Positions 37,724 to 46,934 of a stretch of 64,000 bases of DNA are shown here, one piece after another. Position 1 is the stretch's first letter. Each line of letters begins with the position of its first letter. The notes below the pieces were generated by a model. The model saw nothing but the letters and a program-made list of their open reading frames with translations. It had not been told where the DNA came from and searched no databases. The DNA is from Actinomadura meyerae (GTDB taxonomy: Bacteria; Actinomycetota; Actinomycetes; Streptosporangiales; Streptosporangiaceae): contig NZ_FZOR01000037.1 in assembly GCF_900188445.1 (NCBI RefSeq), positions 1 through 64,000 on the forward strand, given 5' to 3'. Position numbers and translations under genes: made by a program.

Positions 37724-38202
37724 CCGACGAGACCCGTCCGTCCGCCGAGGACATGATCGACCGGCTGGCACCGATGCTGTCCCGCCGGCAGCGGCTGCGG
37801 GGTGTCGCGGCATTGCTCACCGGGCTGTCGGGAGCGGCATTCGTCACCACGCTGTGGACCACCGAGCCCGGGGGCCTGCCCGATCGGACGCAGCTGGCCT
37901 TCGCCCTGCTCACCCTGACCTGCCTGGCGTGGAGCGGCTACGGCGCGTGGCTGGTCGCACGCCGCGCTCCCCTGTTCGCCCTCGACCGCGTGATCGCCGG
38001 CTGGCTCGCCTTGGCGGCGGCGCTGCTGACCACGGCCGTCACCGTGACCCTCGCCGCGATCAGGGACCGCGGCCTGATCCCCGCGCTCATCGTCGGCGGC
38101 GTCCTCATCACCGGAACCGCTCTGTTCAACGTCCGCGCACACCACAAGCGCAGGACTCTCCTGCACCGTAAGGAGGAGCTCACGGCACAAGACCAACGAT
38201 GA
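37720..38202 (+). CDS. Membrane protein coupled to the ECF sigma factor, possible anti-sigma factor
   Basis: The 160-residue protein has a short cytoplasmic N terminus (about 40 residues: RPSAEDMIDRLAPMLSRRQR) and four membrane helices, ending in a basic tail. It is translationally coupled to the sigma factor gene (ATGA overlap). No zinc-binding HxxxCxxC motif is present, so it is not a ZAS-type anti-sigma factor. The regulatory role rests only on coupling. Confidence 0.75.
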   Translation: MTDETRPSAEDMIDRLAPMLSRRQRLRGVAALLTGLSGAAFVTTLWTTEPGGLPDRTQLAFALLTLTCLAWSGYGAWLVARRAPLFALDRVIAGWLALAAALLTTAVTVTLAAIRDRGLIPALIVGGVLITGTALFNVRAHHKRRTLLHRKEELTAQDQR

Positions 38203-38249
38203 CGCCTGAGGGGCCGGGTGGGGGTCGTCGTGGCCGACTTCGGCCCTGG

Positions 38250-39254
38250 TCAGGGGTTCGGCGGTATGTCGTCGAGGTCGAGTCGGTACCAGTCGCCGCC
38301 GGACGTGAGGAAGTGCAGGTCGGGTCCGCGTCCGATGACGTGGACGTCGTCGGGGAGTTTCCGCCCGTCCGGGAGCACGACCCGGTATTCCCTGGTGTCC
38401 TGCCATCGGCCGTCGGACAGTTGTCCGGCGACCAGGCGGCCGTGGTCGGCGCTGTACCCGCCGTACAGGGCGACGCGGGAGCCCTCGGCGATGAGCGCCC
38501 TGGCGACGGCATCGTTGTTGTGCCAGCCGGTGACGGTCCCATCCTGGACGCGGACGATGGGGAAATCGGTGTAATAGCACGTCCAGACGGCGTCCGCGCC
38601 GACATTGAGCGCATAGCAGTCGATGATCATGCCCCAGGGGTCGTTCATGCCGGACGGGAAATGCCAGTCGATTTTCAGGTCCGGCGAGAAACGCACGATC
38701 CCGGAGGACCCGATCGGCCCCGGCCCCTCAGCGCCGCCCGAGCCGTAGTTTCCGAAGACACCCTCGTCGAAGTAGCCGACCCAGATGTGACCGGTGGCCG
38801 TGGTGAAGACGTGCTCGATGCCGTCGCCGAACGTTTCGGCGGCGAGAGCGGTTCCCTCGGCGGAGTAGACGATCGCATTGCGGTCCGGGCCGGCCTCGCG
38901 CCAGCGGGCCCTTGCGCCCACGGCGAGGATCCGACCGTCCGGCAGCGGCTGGACGGTGGGGTGCGCGAGCGGGAAGTCGCGGATCGTGGTCGCACTGGTC
39001 GGTGCCGGCGAGTGCACCGTTACCCGGACGGTCGCCGGGCGGGAAGCGCGGGGATCTGGGAATGTGGCCCAGCCCGGCTGGGTCGTCGCCGACGTCACCG
39101 CCTGCACATCAGGTGCGGCCGACCAGAGAGCGATGACCTCTCCGCTGGGGCCCACCGAGGCGCGCACCTGCACGTCGCCATCCTGAACCGGGGTGATTCG
39201 TGCGTGATGACGAAGGGGCAGAAATGTGGGCCGCCAATTGCGCTCGTTCTTCAC
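38250..39254 (-). CDS. Beta-propeller-like hypothetical protein
   Basis: The 334-residue protein is built of repeated beta strands with blade-like motifs (PLPDGRILAVGARA, ATGHIWVGYFDEGVFGNYG, VRVQDGTVTGWHNNDAVARA). There is no signal peptide. GTG 39254 gives a start beginning VKNERNWRPTF; a longer GTG start at 39302 is possible, and neither has a good ribosome binding site. It is probably a WD40/NHL-like beta propeller; function unknown. Confidence 0.65.
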   Translation of the reverse strand: MKNERNWRPTFLPLRHHARITPVQDGDVQVRASVGPSGEVIALWSAAPDVQAVTSATTQPGWATFPDPRASRPATVRVTVHSPAPTSATTIRDFPLAHPTVQPLPDGRILAVGARARWREAGPDRNAIVYSAEGTALAAETFGDGIEHVFTTATGHIWVGYFDEGVFGNYGSGGAEGPGPIGSSGIVRFSPDLKIDWHFPSGMNDPWGMIIDCYALNVGADAVWTCYYTDFPIVRVQDGTVTGWHNNDAVARALIAEGSRVALYGGYSADHGRLVAGQLSDGRWQDTREYRVVLPDGRKLPDDVHVIGRGPDLHFLTSGGDWYRLDLDDIPPNP

Positions 39255-39329
39255 CCCGACACCCCACCACCACCGGCCGACTGAAGCCACCGAATATTCC
39301 ACCTGGGGAAGGCGGCCGGTGGTGGTGCT

Positions 39330-40352
39330 TTAGCGCCAGCCTAGTTCGGGGGCCACGTGGGTCAGGATGTTCTCTATGACGTGGGCGTTGTAGTCGACGC
39401 CGAGCTGGTTGGGGACCGTGAGCAGCAGCGTGTCGGCGGCCTGGATGGCCTCGTCGCCGGCGAGCTGCTTGACCAGCACGTCGGGTTCGGCCGCGTAGGA
39501 GCGTCCGAAGACGGCCCGGGTCTTCTCGTCGATCATTCCGATCTGGTCGCCCGAGTCGGCGTTCCGGCCGAAGTAGGCGCGGTCCAGGTCACTGGTCAGC
39601 GCGAAGATGCTGCGGCTGACGGACACGCGCGGCTCGCGTTCGTGCCCTGCGTCCTTCCATGCCTGCCGGTAAGCCTCGATCTGCTTGCGCTGCTGGACGT
39701 GCAGCGGCTCGCCGGACTCGTCGTTCTTCAGCGTGGAGCTTTGCAGGTTCATGCCCAGCTTGGCCGCCCACACGCCGGTGGCGTTGGAGCCCGAGCCCCA
39801 CCAGATGCGGTCGCGCAGGCCCTCCGAATGCGGCTCGATGCGCAGCAGTCCGGGCGGGTTCGGGAACATCGGCCGCGGATTCGGCTCGGCGAAGCCCTCG
39901 CCCCGCAGCACCGTCAGGAGCACCTCGGTGTGCTTGCGGGCCATGTCGGCATCGGTGTCGCCCTCGGACGGCTCGTACCCGAAGTACCGCCAGCCGTCGA
40001 TGACCTGCTCCGGCGATCCCCGGCTGATGCCGAGCTGCAGCCGCCCGCCGGAGATCAGGTCGGCGGCGCCGGCGTCCTCGGCGAAGTACATCGGGTTCTC
40101 GTAGCGCATGTCGATCACGCCGGTGCCGATCTCGATGCGCGAGGTCTTCGCGCCGATCGCGGACAGCAGCGGGAAGGGCGACGCCAGCTGCCGGGCGAAA
40201 TGGTGCACGCGGAAGTAGGCGCCGTCGGCGCCGAGCTCCTCCGCGGCCACGGCCAGATCGATCGACTGGAGCAGCGCGTCCGACGCCGACCGGGTCTGGC
40301 TTCCCGGGCTGTCGCTCCAGTGGCCGAACGAGAGAAAACCGATCTTCTTCAC
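39330..40352 (-). CDS. LLM class flavin-dependent oxidoreductase
   Basis: The 340-residue luciferase-like TIM barrel begins KKIGFLSFGHW and contains AEELGADGAYFRVHHFARQL, RIEIGTGVIDMRYENPMYFA and QLGISRGSPEQVIDGWRYFG. Such enzymes use F420 or FMN. The exact substrate is unknown. The start at GTG 40352 gives the family-typical N terminus; GTG 40367 is an alternative 15 nt upstream. Confidence 0.88.
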   Translation of the reverse strand: MKKIGFLSFGHWSDSPGSQTRSASDALLQSIDLAVAAEELGADGAYFRVHHFARQLASPFPLLSAIGAKTSRIEIGTGVIDMRYENPMYFAEDAGAADLISGGRLQLGISRGSPEQVIDGWRYFGYEPSEGDTDADMARKHTEVLLTVLRGEGFAEPNPRPMFPNPPGLLRIEPHSEGLRDRIWWGSGSNATGVWAAKLGMNLQSSTLKNDESGEPLHVQQRKQIEAYRQAWKDAGHEREPRVSVSRSIFALTSDLDRAYFGRNADSGDQIGMIDEKTRAVFGRSYAAEPDVLVKQLAGDEAIQAADTLLLTVPNQLGVDYNAHVIENILTHVAPELGWR

Positions 40353-40533
40353 ACCGACACCAACCATCCCAGCGCCCCCGCGATTCCAGCTTGGCCGACC
40401 ACAGGTTCATGCCACGGTCGTCCACCTTCACGCATCACGACCAGCGGGGATCGAGCGCGCCCACCCGGTCATCGAGACTACGGAGCGGACGCTCATTCTC
40501 CCGGTGCGGGCGGGGCGGGTACGGTGGTGCGTC

Positions 40534-41537
40534 GTGCTGACGACGCGCCTCGATCTCGACCGGATCCACGCGGCGCGCCGCGTGATCGACCCCGTGTTCC
40601 TCGACTTCCCCTGTTCCCGTGCGACTCCTTGGGACGTGCACTGGGCTGCACGGTGAGCATCAAGCTGGAGACGGCCAACCCGGTCCGCAGTTTCAAGGGG
40701 CGGGGCACCGAGGTGGTCGCCGACCGGGTGAGCGAGCAGGGCCGGACGGCCGTGGTGTGCGCCAGCGCCGGGAATCTCGGCTGGGCACTGAGCTGGTCGG
40801 GCCGTCGCCACGGCCTGGACGTGACGGTCGTGGCATCGCGCCACGCGCCGGCCGCCAAGCTCGACCGGATCCGCGCCTCGGGCGCGGTGCTGGACGTGGT
40901 CGACGGCGACTTCGACATGGCCCGGGAGCGGGCGGCGGACATCGCGCGACGGCGCGGCATACGGCTTGTCGAAGACAGCCTGGACATCGAAACGTGCGAG
41001 GGAGCGGCGACCATCGGTCTCGAACTCGCGCAGCACGCGCCCTCTTTCGACGCCGTGCTGATCGCCCTGGGCGGCGGTGCCATGGCCACCGGCGTGGGCT
41101 ACGTCCTGAAGACCCTGGCGCCCGGAGCCGAGGTGATCTGCGTGCAGCCCCAGGGCGCGCCCGCGATGACGCGTTCCTGGCGGGAGCGCCGGGTCGTCAC
41201 CACCGACTCCACCGACACCATCGCCGACGGTGTCGCCGGCCGGTACCCGATCCCGGCCGTGCTGGACGACCTTCTGGTGGTGGCCGATGCCGCCGTCCTG
41301 GTCGAGGAGGCGTCCATCGTCGCGGGCATGCGGATGCTCTTGCGGCACGCGGGCCTGGTCGTGGAACCCTCGGCGGCCTTGGGCGTCGCCGCCGTCCTGG
41401 AGGACCCGAACCGCTTCGCCGGCCGCCATGTGGTCACCATCCTCTGCGGCAGCAATGTCGACATGGACGCCTATCACCGCTGGGTTCGTCCCGACTCGCA
41501 TGATTCCGAGCCCTCCGGGACGAACCACTCGGCATGA
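40534..41537 (+). pseudogene. Threonine-dehydratase-like PLP enzyme with an apparent frameshift
   Basis: A GTG at 40534 opens a frame giving MLTTRLDLDRIHAARRVIDP then VFLDFP. It loses homology at a run of four C (40608-40611) and soon hits a stop. The downstream frame (from CTG 40611: LFPCDSLGRALGCTVSIKLE and so on to 41537) continues the same fold. It includes the PLP lysine in PVRSFKGRGT, the substrate loop CASAGNLGWALSWSG and the phosphate-binding GGGAMATG. One missing C would rejoin the frames. It could also be a sequencing error, or translation may start internally at GTG 40654, which would cost about 40 residues. Confidence 0.65.
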
Positions 41538-41640
41538 ATAGACGTCCGGCGGAGTTCTCACCGGGCGAGATCGGCGCTGGAGCGACGCGCCGATCTCGCC
41601 CGGTGGCTACTCCTCCCTGCTCGGCGGCTGAGGGCGGGCG

Positions 41641-42519
41641 TCACGCGTTCACTTCGGCCGGGGCCGGGGCCTCCTCCGTCGGGGCCGGGGCCTTTTCCGC
41701 GGGCGCCGGGGCGGCGTCCTGCTCCGTCCGGTTGCGGGCGTGGGTCGCGTACAGGGTGAGGCCGACGAAGAGCGGCCCGCCGACCAGGTTGCCGATCACC
41801 GTGGGGATCTCGTTCCAGAGCAGGTAGTCGCCGATCGAGAAGTCGCCGCCGAGCATCAGCCCGGACGGGAACAGGAACATGTTGACCACCGAGTGCTCGA
41901 AGCCCATGTAGAAGAACACCAGGATGGGCATCCACATCCCGATCACCTTGCCGGACACCGACCTGGACATCATCGCGGCGACGACGCCGGTGGAGACCAT
42001 CCAGTTGCACAGGACGCCGCGGATGAACAGCGTCAGCATCCCGGCGGCGCCGTGGTCGGCGTAGCCGACCGTCCGCGACGTGCCGATCGAGCCGATCTGC
42101 CGCCCGACCTCGTTCGGGTCCACGGTGAAGGCGTAGTTGAGGATGACCGCGATCATCAGCGCGACGGTGAGGGCGCCGGCGAAGTTGCCGACGAAGACCA
42201 GGCCCCAGTTCCGCAGGACCGACCGGACGGTGACCCCGGGCCGCTTGTCGAGCAGCGCCAGCGGGACGAGGGTGAACACCCCGGTCAGCAGGTCGAAGCC
42301 CATCAGGTAGAGCAGGCAGAACCCGACCGGGAAGAGCAGGGCGCCGACGAGGGGCTGGCCCGTCTGGACGCTGACCGTGACGGCGAACGCCGCGGCCAGC
42401 GCGAGGATGGCTCCGGCCATGTAGGCACGGATCACGGTGTCGCGGGTCGACATGAAGACCTTCGCCTCACCGGCGTCGATCATCTTGCGGGCGAGCTCCG
42501 TCGGATTCACATAGGACAT
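41641..42519 (-). CDS. Formate/nitrite transporter family (FocA/NirC-like) channel
   Basis: The 292-residue protein has six helices and the FNT signatures LNYAFTVDPNEVGRQIGSIG, LFIRGVLCNWMVSTGVVAAM and MGFEHSVVNMFLFPSGLMLG. ATG 42519 has GGAGGAG about 8 nt upstream. The tail is an unusual Pro/Ala/Glu repeat (APAPAEKAPAPTEEAPAPAE). Family members conduct formate, nitrite or hydrosulfide. Here it is divergent from cyanase with GlnR-like boxes in the shared gap, which suggests nitrite or cyanate as substrate. Confidence 0.9.
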   Translation of the reverse strand: MSYVNPTELARKMIDAGEAKVFMSTRDTVIRAYMAGAILALAAAFAVTVSVQTGQPLVGALLFPVGFCLLYLMGFDLLTGVFTLVPLALLDKRPGVTVRSVLRNWGLVFVGNFAGALTVALMIAVILNYAFTVDPNEVGRQIGSIGTSRTVGYADHGAAGMLTLFIRGVLCNWMVSTGVVAAMMSRSVSGKVIGMWMPILVFFYMGFEHSVVNMFLFPSGLMLGGDFSIGDYLLWNEIPTVIGNLVGGPLFVGLTLYATHARNRTEQDAAPAPAEKAPAPTEEAPAPAEVNA

Positions 42520-42664
42520 GCGATAACTCCTCCAGCGGCGTGCACGAAATGTGGGCTGGCTGCCCGCACAAGCCTGAGCAGGAGGAATTTCGCGCCCATG
42601 ACCGGACGGGAACCTTCTCGTGACGGGCCGCTCACCCGCGCGCGCCCGGCGACGTCCCCGCGAC

Positions 42665-42722
42665 GTCACACGGCCGTAACACGCCGGTCTCATCGGCCGG
42701 TCCCGGGTTTCCAGGCCGTGAA
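42665..42722. promoter_or_regulatory. Two GlnR-like boxes in the FNT/cynS divergent promoter region
   Basis: Box 1 (plus strand) is GTCAC-ACGGCC-GTAAC at 42665-42680. Box 2 (minus strand) is TTCAC-GGCCTG-GAAAC at 42707-42722. Both follow the actinobacterial GlnR pattern gTnAc-N6-GaAAc (or AC/AC repeats) with one mismatch each. The rest of this 297-bp gap shows no gene. GlnR activates nitrogen-scavenging genes under nitrogen limitation. Confidence 0.65.
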
Positions 42723-42816
42723 CAGTTGATGTCGGCCTTCCGGAGCGACCTGACCTGCGGGTAAGCCTTGTGGCGCTGATCCACTGCGAAGCCGACCCAC
42801 CGCGAAGGAGCCCGAC

Positions 42817-43266
42817 ATGGAGCCCGTCATGAGCAAGTCCGAGGCCGCCGGCCTGATCATCGCCGCCCGGACGAGGCGCGGCCTGACCTGGGCCGGGATC
42901 GCCGAGGAGCTCGGCACCCCGCTGGTGTGGACGACCGCGGCCCTGCTCGGGCAGCACCCGCTGACCCGGGAGCAGGCGGACCGCGTCTGCGCGCTCCTCG
43001 GGCTGGACGAGCCGGTCGCCGAGAGCCTGACGCTCCAGCCGTCCCGCGGCACCGACCCGGCGGTCATGGCCGATCCCACGATCTACCGGTTCACCGAGGC
43101 GCTCTCGGTGTACGGGCCGGCCCTCAAGGAGCTCATCCATGAGGAGTTCGGGGACGGGATCATGAGCGCCATCAACTTCCGCGTCGACATCGCCCGGCGC
43201 CCGTCCCCGGACGGGGACCGCGTCGTCGTCACCTTCGACGGCAAGTTCCTCGACTACAAGTGGTGA
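42817..43266 (+). CDS. cynS: Cyanate hydratase (cyanase)
   Basis: The 149-residue protein has an N-terminal helical domain and the conserved C-terminal catalytic domain. DPTIYRFTEALSVYGPALKE holds the catalytic Arg and Glu, and LIHEEFGDGIMSAINFRVDI holds the catalytic Ser, closing with FDGKFLDYKW. The enzyme converts cyanate and bicarbonate to ammonia and CO2. ATG 42817 has AAGGAG upstream. It lies convergent to urtE, opposite the FNT channel. Confidence 0.97.
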   Translation: MEPVMSKSEAAGLIIAARTRRGLTWAGIAEELGTPLVWTTAALLGQHPLTREQADRVCALLGLDEPVAESLTLQPSRGTDPAVMADPTIYRFTEALSVYGPALKELIHEEFGDGIMSAINFRVDIARRPSPDGDRVVVTFDGKFLDYKW

Positions 43267-43278
43267 CCGCCGCCCGGC

Positions 43279-43986
43279 TCACACCGAGAGGAGGCGTTTG
43301 ACCTCGTCGTCGTGCAGGTCCTCGGCGGTCCCGGAGCGCCGGACGGCGCCGCCGTCGAGGATCACGAAGGCGTCCGCCAGCCGGACGGCCAGGTCGAAGT
43401 ACTGCTCCACCAGCAGGACGGCGAGGCCGTGCTCCCGGTGCAGCCTCTCGATCGTCTCCTCGATCTCCAGGACGATCGACGGCTGGATGCCCTCGGTCGG
43501 CTCGTCCAGGATCAGGATGCGCGGCCGCGTCACCAGCGCCCGCGCGATGGCCAGTTGCTGCTGCTGCCCGCCCGACAGGAACCCGGCCCGGCGCTTCAGC
43601 AGCCCGGTCAGCCGCGGGAAGACGTCGAGCGCCTCGTCGATGGCGCCCCGGTGGCTCCGCCCCGTGGCCTCCACCGCGACCTGGAGGTTCTCCCAGACCG
43701 TGAGCTGCGGGAACGTCCCGTGCCCTTGCGGGACGTACCCCATGCCCATCCCGACCCGCCGGAAGGTGGGCGTCCGCGTCACGTCGGTGCCGTCGAACGC
43801 GACCGTGCCCGCCGTCGGCGGCAGCAGGCCCATGATCGAGTTGAGCAGGGTGGTCTTGCCCACCCCGTTGCGTCCCATGACGGTGACCAGCTCTCCCGGG
43901 CGGACCGTCAGGTCCACCCCGAACAGCACCCGCGACCGCCCGTACGCGGCCTGCAGGCCGCTCACCTGGAGCACTGCGTCGGTCAC
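43279..43986 (-). CDS. urtE: Urea ABC transporter ATP-binding subunit UrtE
   Basis: The 235-residue ATPase has Walker A (GRNGVGKTT), signature LSGGQQQQLAIARAL and Walker B ILILDEPTEG followed by IQPSIVLEIEE, which is characteristic of UrtE. GTG 43986 has GAGGAGG upstream. It is the last gene of the urtABCDE operon and lies 25 bp after urtD. It powers high-affinity urea uptake together with UrtD. Confidence 0.94.
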   Translation of the reverse strand: MTDAVLQVSGLQAAYGRSRVLFGVDLTVRPGELVTVMGRNGVGKTTLLNSIMGLLPPTAGTVAFDGTDVTRTPTFRRVGMGMGYVPQGHGTFPQLTVWENLQVAVEATGRSHRGAIDEALDVFPRLTGLLKRRAGFLSGGQQQQLAIARALVTRPRILILDEPTEGIQPSIVLEIEETIERLHREHGLAVLLVEQYFDLAVRLADAFVILDGGAVRRSGTAEDLHDDEVKRLLSV

Positions 43987-44011
43987 GCCGCCTCCTCGCT
44001 CGTGAAGGGCC

Positions 44012-44875
44012 TCATGTCCGCTCCTTGCCGGGGCCGGTCCCCGCGCTCGCCGATGCGGGGTCCTCGTCCCGTGCCCGTCCGAGGTAGACCTCCTGGACGC
44101 GGGGGTCGGCCTGCACCTCGCTGACATCTCCTTCCATGAGCACGGTGCCCTCGTGCAGAACGGTCACCTGCGACGCGTACCGGCGGAGGAACTCCATGTC
44201 GTGCTCGACGACGATGACCGTGTGGTCTTCGGCGATCTCCGTGAGGAGCTCGCCCGTCCTCTCGCGCTCGTCGCGGCTCATCCCCGCCACGGGCTCGTCC
44301 AGCAGCAGCAGCCGGGGGCGCTGCGCGATCAGCATGCCGATCTCCAGCCACTGGCGCTGCCCGTGCGACAGCACCCCGGCGGGACGGTCCGCCAGGCCGG
44401 CCAGGCCGACCCGCTCCAGCGCGGACGCCACGATGTCGGACGTGCCGCGCCGCTGCCGCAGCAGCCCCGCCAGCGGGCGGCGGAAGCACGCGGCCAGGTC
44501 GATGTTCTCCAGGACGGTGAGTTCCTCGAAGACCACGGAGGTCTGGAACGTCCGCCCGATCCCCAGCCGGACGATCCGGTGCTCCCGCCGCCCGACGAGG
44601 GGGGTGCCGCCGAACGTCACCGTCCCGCCCGCCGGACGGGTGAGCCCGGTGATCACATCGATCAGCGTGGTCTTGCCGGCGCCGTTGGGTCCGATCAGGA
44701 ACCGCAGCTCGCCCTGCCGGACGGTGAGGTCGACCTTGTCCAGGGCCCGGAAGCCGCTGAAGACGACCTCCAGCCCGCGGATCTCCAGAAGTGCCGGTCC
44801 GGCGGCCCGCGGCGGCGCCGCCGCGGTCTCCGGCCCGGGTGCGCCGGACGCTCCGGCGCGGTCGAGTGATGTCAC
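44012..44875 (-). CDS. urtD: Urea ABC transporter ATP-binding subunit UrtD
   Basis: The 287-residue ATPase of branched-chain (LivG) type has Walker A (GPNGAGKTT), LSHGQRQWLEIGMLIAQRP and LLLLDEPVAGMSRDERERTG. UrtD carries the family pattern LSHGQ and 'GIGRTFQTSVVFEELTVLEN'. An N-terminal extension of about 30 residues rich in Ala and Pro is present. The GTG start overlaps the urtC stop (GTGA). Confidence 0.94.
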   Translation of the reverse strand: MTSLDRAGASGAPGPETAAAPPRAAGPALLEIRGLEVVFSGFRALDKVDLTVRQGELRFLIGPNGAGKTTLIDVITGLTRPAGGTVTFGGTPLVGRREHRIVRLGIGRTFQTSVVFEELTVLENIDLAACFRRPLAGLLRQRRGTSDIVASALERVGLAGLADRPAGVLSHGQRQWLEIGMLIAQRPRLLLLDEPVAGMSRDERERTGELLTEIAEDHTVIVVEHDMEFLRRYASQVTVLHEGTVLMEGDVSEVQADPRVQEVYLGRARDEDPASASAGTGPGKERT

Positions 44876-46011
44876 GGTGCTGCCACCTCCGGCTGCTCGG
44901 CCGCCGAGGCCGGCGGAGCCGCCCCGGCCGCCCCGGCCGTCGCGGTCTCGGGACGCCGGGCGGAGCCGCCGCGCGTCCGGTACCGCCTGACCGCCTGGAC
45001 GGCGCGCTGCGCGCCTCCCGCGACGCCGCCCGGCATCAGCATGATGACGAGGATGAACATCAGACCCTGCAGGTAGACCCAGCCGCTCGGGTACTGCTCG
45101 CTGAAGGTGGTGTGCGCCCAGTTGAGCAGGACGCCGCCGAGGACGGCCCCGGCCAGCGAGAACCGCCCGCCGATCGCCACCGCGACCACGAGCTCGATCG
45201 ACGGGACGACCCCGAGCAGCGACGGCGAGATGATGCCGACCACCGGCACGTACAGCGCGCCGGCGATCCCCGCCATGGCCGCGGAGACGGCGAACGCGAC
45301 GGTCTTGACGGTGGCGGGGTTGTAGCCGAGGAAGCGGACGCGGTCCTCGCCGTCGCGGACCGCGACGAGCAGCCGGCCGAAGCGGCTCTTCACCAGCTGG
45401 CGGGCCAGCAGGTAGAGCGCCCCCAGGACGACGGCCACCACGAAGTAGAAGAGGCGCTTGGAGCCGTCCTCCTCGGGGTCGCGGCCGAAGACGTCGTAGA
45501 AGTGGGTGAGGCCGTTCGTGCCGCCCGTGAGCCCCTGCTGCCCGACGAGCCAGATCACGAACGCGGCGGCGAGTGCCTGGCTGAGGATCGCGAAGTAGGC
45601 GCCGCGCACCCGCTGGCGGAACACCAGCAGGCCGAGGACCGTCGCGGCGGCCGCCGGGACCAGCACGGCCGCCGCGATCGCGACCACCGGGCTGGAGAAC
45701 GGCTTCCACAGGGCGGGCAATCGCTCGACCCCGCTCCACACCATGAAGTCGGGCAGGTTGCCCGGCCCCGCGTCGTGGAGCTTGAGGTACATCGCCATCG
45801 AGTAGCCGCCCAGCCCGAAGAAGACGCCCTGGCCGAGGGTGAGCATGCCGCCCTGGCCCCAGGCGATCCCGATGCCGAGCGCGGCGATGGCGAAGCACAG
45901 GTACTTGGCGAGCAGCCCCAGCCGGAACGGGTCCAGGGCGAGCGGCGCGACCACCAGGACCAGCAGCGCCACCGCGGTGAAAAGCGCGGGCCCGCGCAGC
46001 CGGGCGGTCAT
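44872..46011 (-). CDS. urtC: Urea ABC transporter permease UrtC
   Basis: The 379-residue LivM-type permease begins with helices and GIGIAWGQGGMLTLGQGVFF, with YNPATVKTVAFAVSAAMAGI in the middle and SIELVVAVAIGGRFSLAGAV near the end. It has nine to ten helices. ATG 46011 overlaps urtB by four bases (ATGA). The Ala/Pro-rich cytosolic tail is about 30 residues. Confidence 0.94.
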   Translation of the reverse strand: MTARLRGPALFTAVALLVLVVAPLALDPFRLGLLAKYLCFAIAALGIGIAWGQGGMLTLGQGVFFGLGGYSMAMYLKLHDAGPGNLPDFMVWSGVERLPALWKPFSSPVVAIAAAVLVPAAAATVLGLLVFRQRVRGAYFAILSQALAAAFVIWLVGQQGLTGGTNGLTHFYDVFGRDPEEDGSKRLFYFVVAVVLGALYLLARQLVKSRFGRLLVAVRDGEDRVRFLGYNPATVKTVAFAVSAAMAGIAGALYVPVVGIISPSLLGVVPSIELVVAVAIGGRFSLAGAVLGGVLLNWAHTTFSEQYPSGWVYLQGLMFILVIMLMPGGVAGGAQRAVQAVRRYRTRGGSARRPETATAGAAGAAPPASAAEQPEVAAP

Positions 46012-46886
46012 GTCAGCGCCCGGCTGCGGAGGACGAACAGGCCCTGCGGCCGCGCCTGGAGGAACAGCACGATGGCCGCGAAGACGATCACCTTGGCCAG
46101 GCTCGCGTCCGTCCAGAACTCCGCGTAGGAGTTGAGCAGCCCGAGGGCCAGCGCCGCCAGCACCGCGCCGCTCAGCCGGCCGAGCCCGCCCGCGACCACG
46201 ACGAGGAACGCGTCCACGATGTAGTAGGTGCCGAGGTTGGGCCCGATCGGGCCGATCAGCGTCAGCGCCACGCCCGCGATCCCGGCGAGGCCGGACCCGA
46301 TGAAGAACGTCAGCTGGTCGACCCGGCCGGTGTTGACGCCGCTGCACGCGGCGAGCTGGCGGTTCTGCATCACCGACCGCATCCGCCGGCCCTGCCGCGT
46401 CCGGTTCTGGTACGCCCAGATCGCGAGGACCGACACGGCCGCGAGGGCGACGATGAACAGCCGCGTCCAGGGCACCTGCGAACCGAACATCCGCAGGCCG
46501 CCGTCCAGCCAGCCCGGGGCGCGGACCTGGACGTTCGGCGCGCCGAAGATGTCCCGCGCGAGCTGCTGGAGGAGCAGGCTGACGCCCCAGGTGAGCAGCA
46601 GCGTGTCGAGCGGCCGCCCGTAGAAGCGGCGGACGGCGACCCGCTCAAGGACGACGCCCATCGTGCCCGCGACGGCGAAGGCGACCGGCAGCGCCACCAG
46701 GACGGCCTGCCTTCCCGTCCAGTCCTGCAGGACGTAGGCGGTGTAGGCGCCCGCCATCATGAACTCGCCGTGGGCCATGTTGATCACGCCCATCTGGCCG
46801 AACGTGAACGTCAGGCCGAGCGCCACCAGCAGCAGCACCGCGGCGATGCTGAGTCCGATCGGCAGCTGGCTGAGCAGAGCTTCCAT
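46008..46886 (-). CDS. urtB: Urea ABC transporter permease UrtB
   Basis: The 292-residue LivH-type permease has ALGLTFTFGQMGVINMAHGE near residue 25, which marks this family. RMRSVMQNRQLAACSGVNTG and FFIGSGLAGIAGVALTLIGP follow. About eight helices are predicted. ATG 46886 is preceded by a GAGG-like site. It forms the transmembrane pore with UrtC. Confidence 0.95.
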   Translation of the reverse strand: MEALLSQLPIGLSIAAVLLLVALGLTFTFGQMGVINMAHGEFMMAGAYTAYVLQDWTGRQAVLVALPVAFAVAGTMGVVLERVAVRRFYGRPLDTLLLTWGVSLLLQQLARDIFGAPNVQVRAPGWLDGGLRMFGSQVPWTRLFIVALAAVSVLAIWAYQNRTRQGRRMRSVMQNRQLAACSGVNTGRVDQLTFFIGSGLAGIAGVALTLIGPIGPNLGTYYIVDAFLVVVAGGLGRLSGAVLAALALGLLNSYAEFWTDASLAKVIVFAAIVLFLQARPQGLFVLRSRALT

Positions 46887-46934
46887 GCGACTCCTCGGTG
46901 CCCTCTGTCATGGGGGTAGGTGGGCCTTCAGGGG

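Noticed and set aside
42520..43140. N-terminal extension of the FNT channel frame up to 43140
   Set aside because: It runs through cynS on the other strand; ATG 42519 has a clear ribosome binding site and family-typical start.
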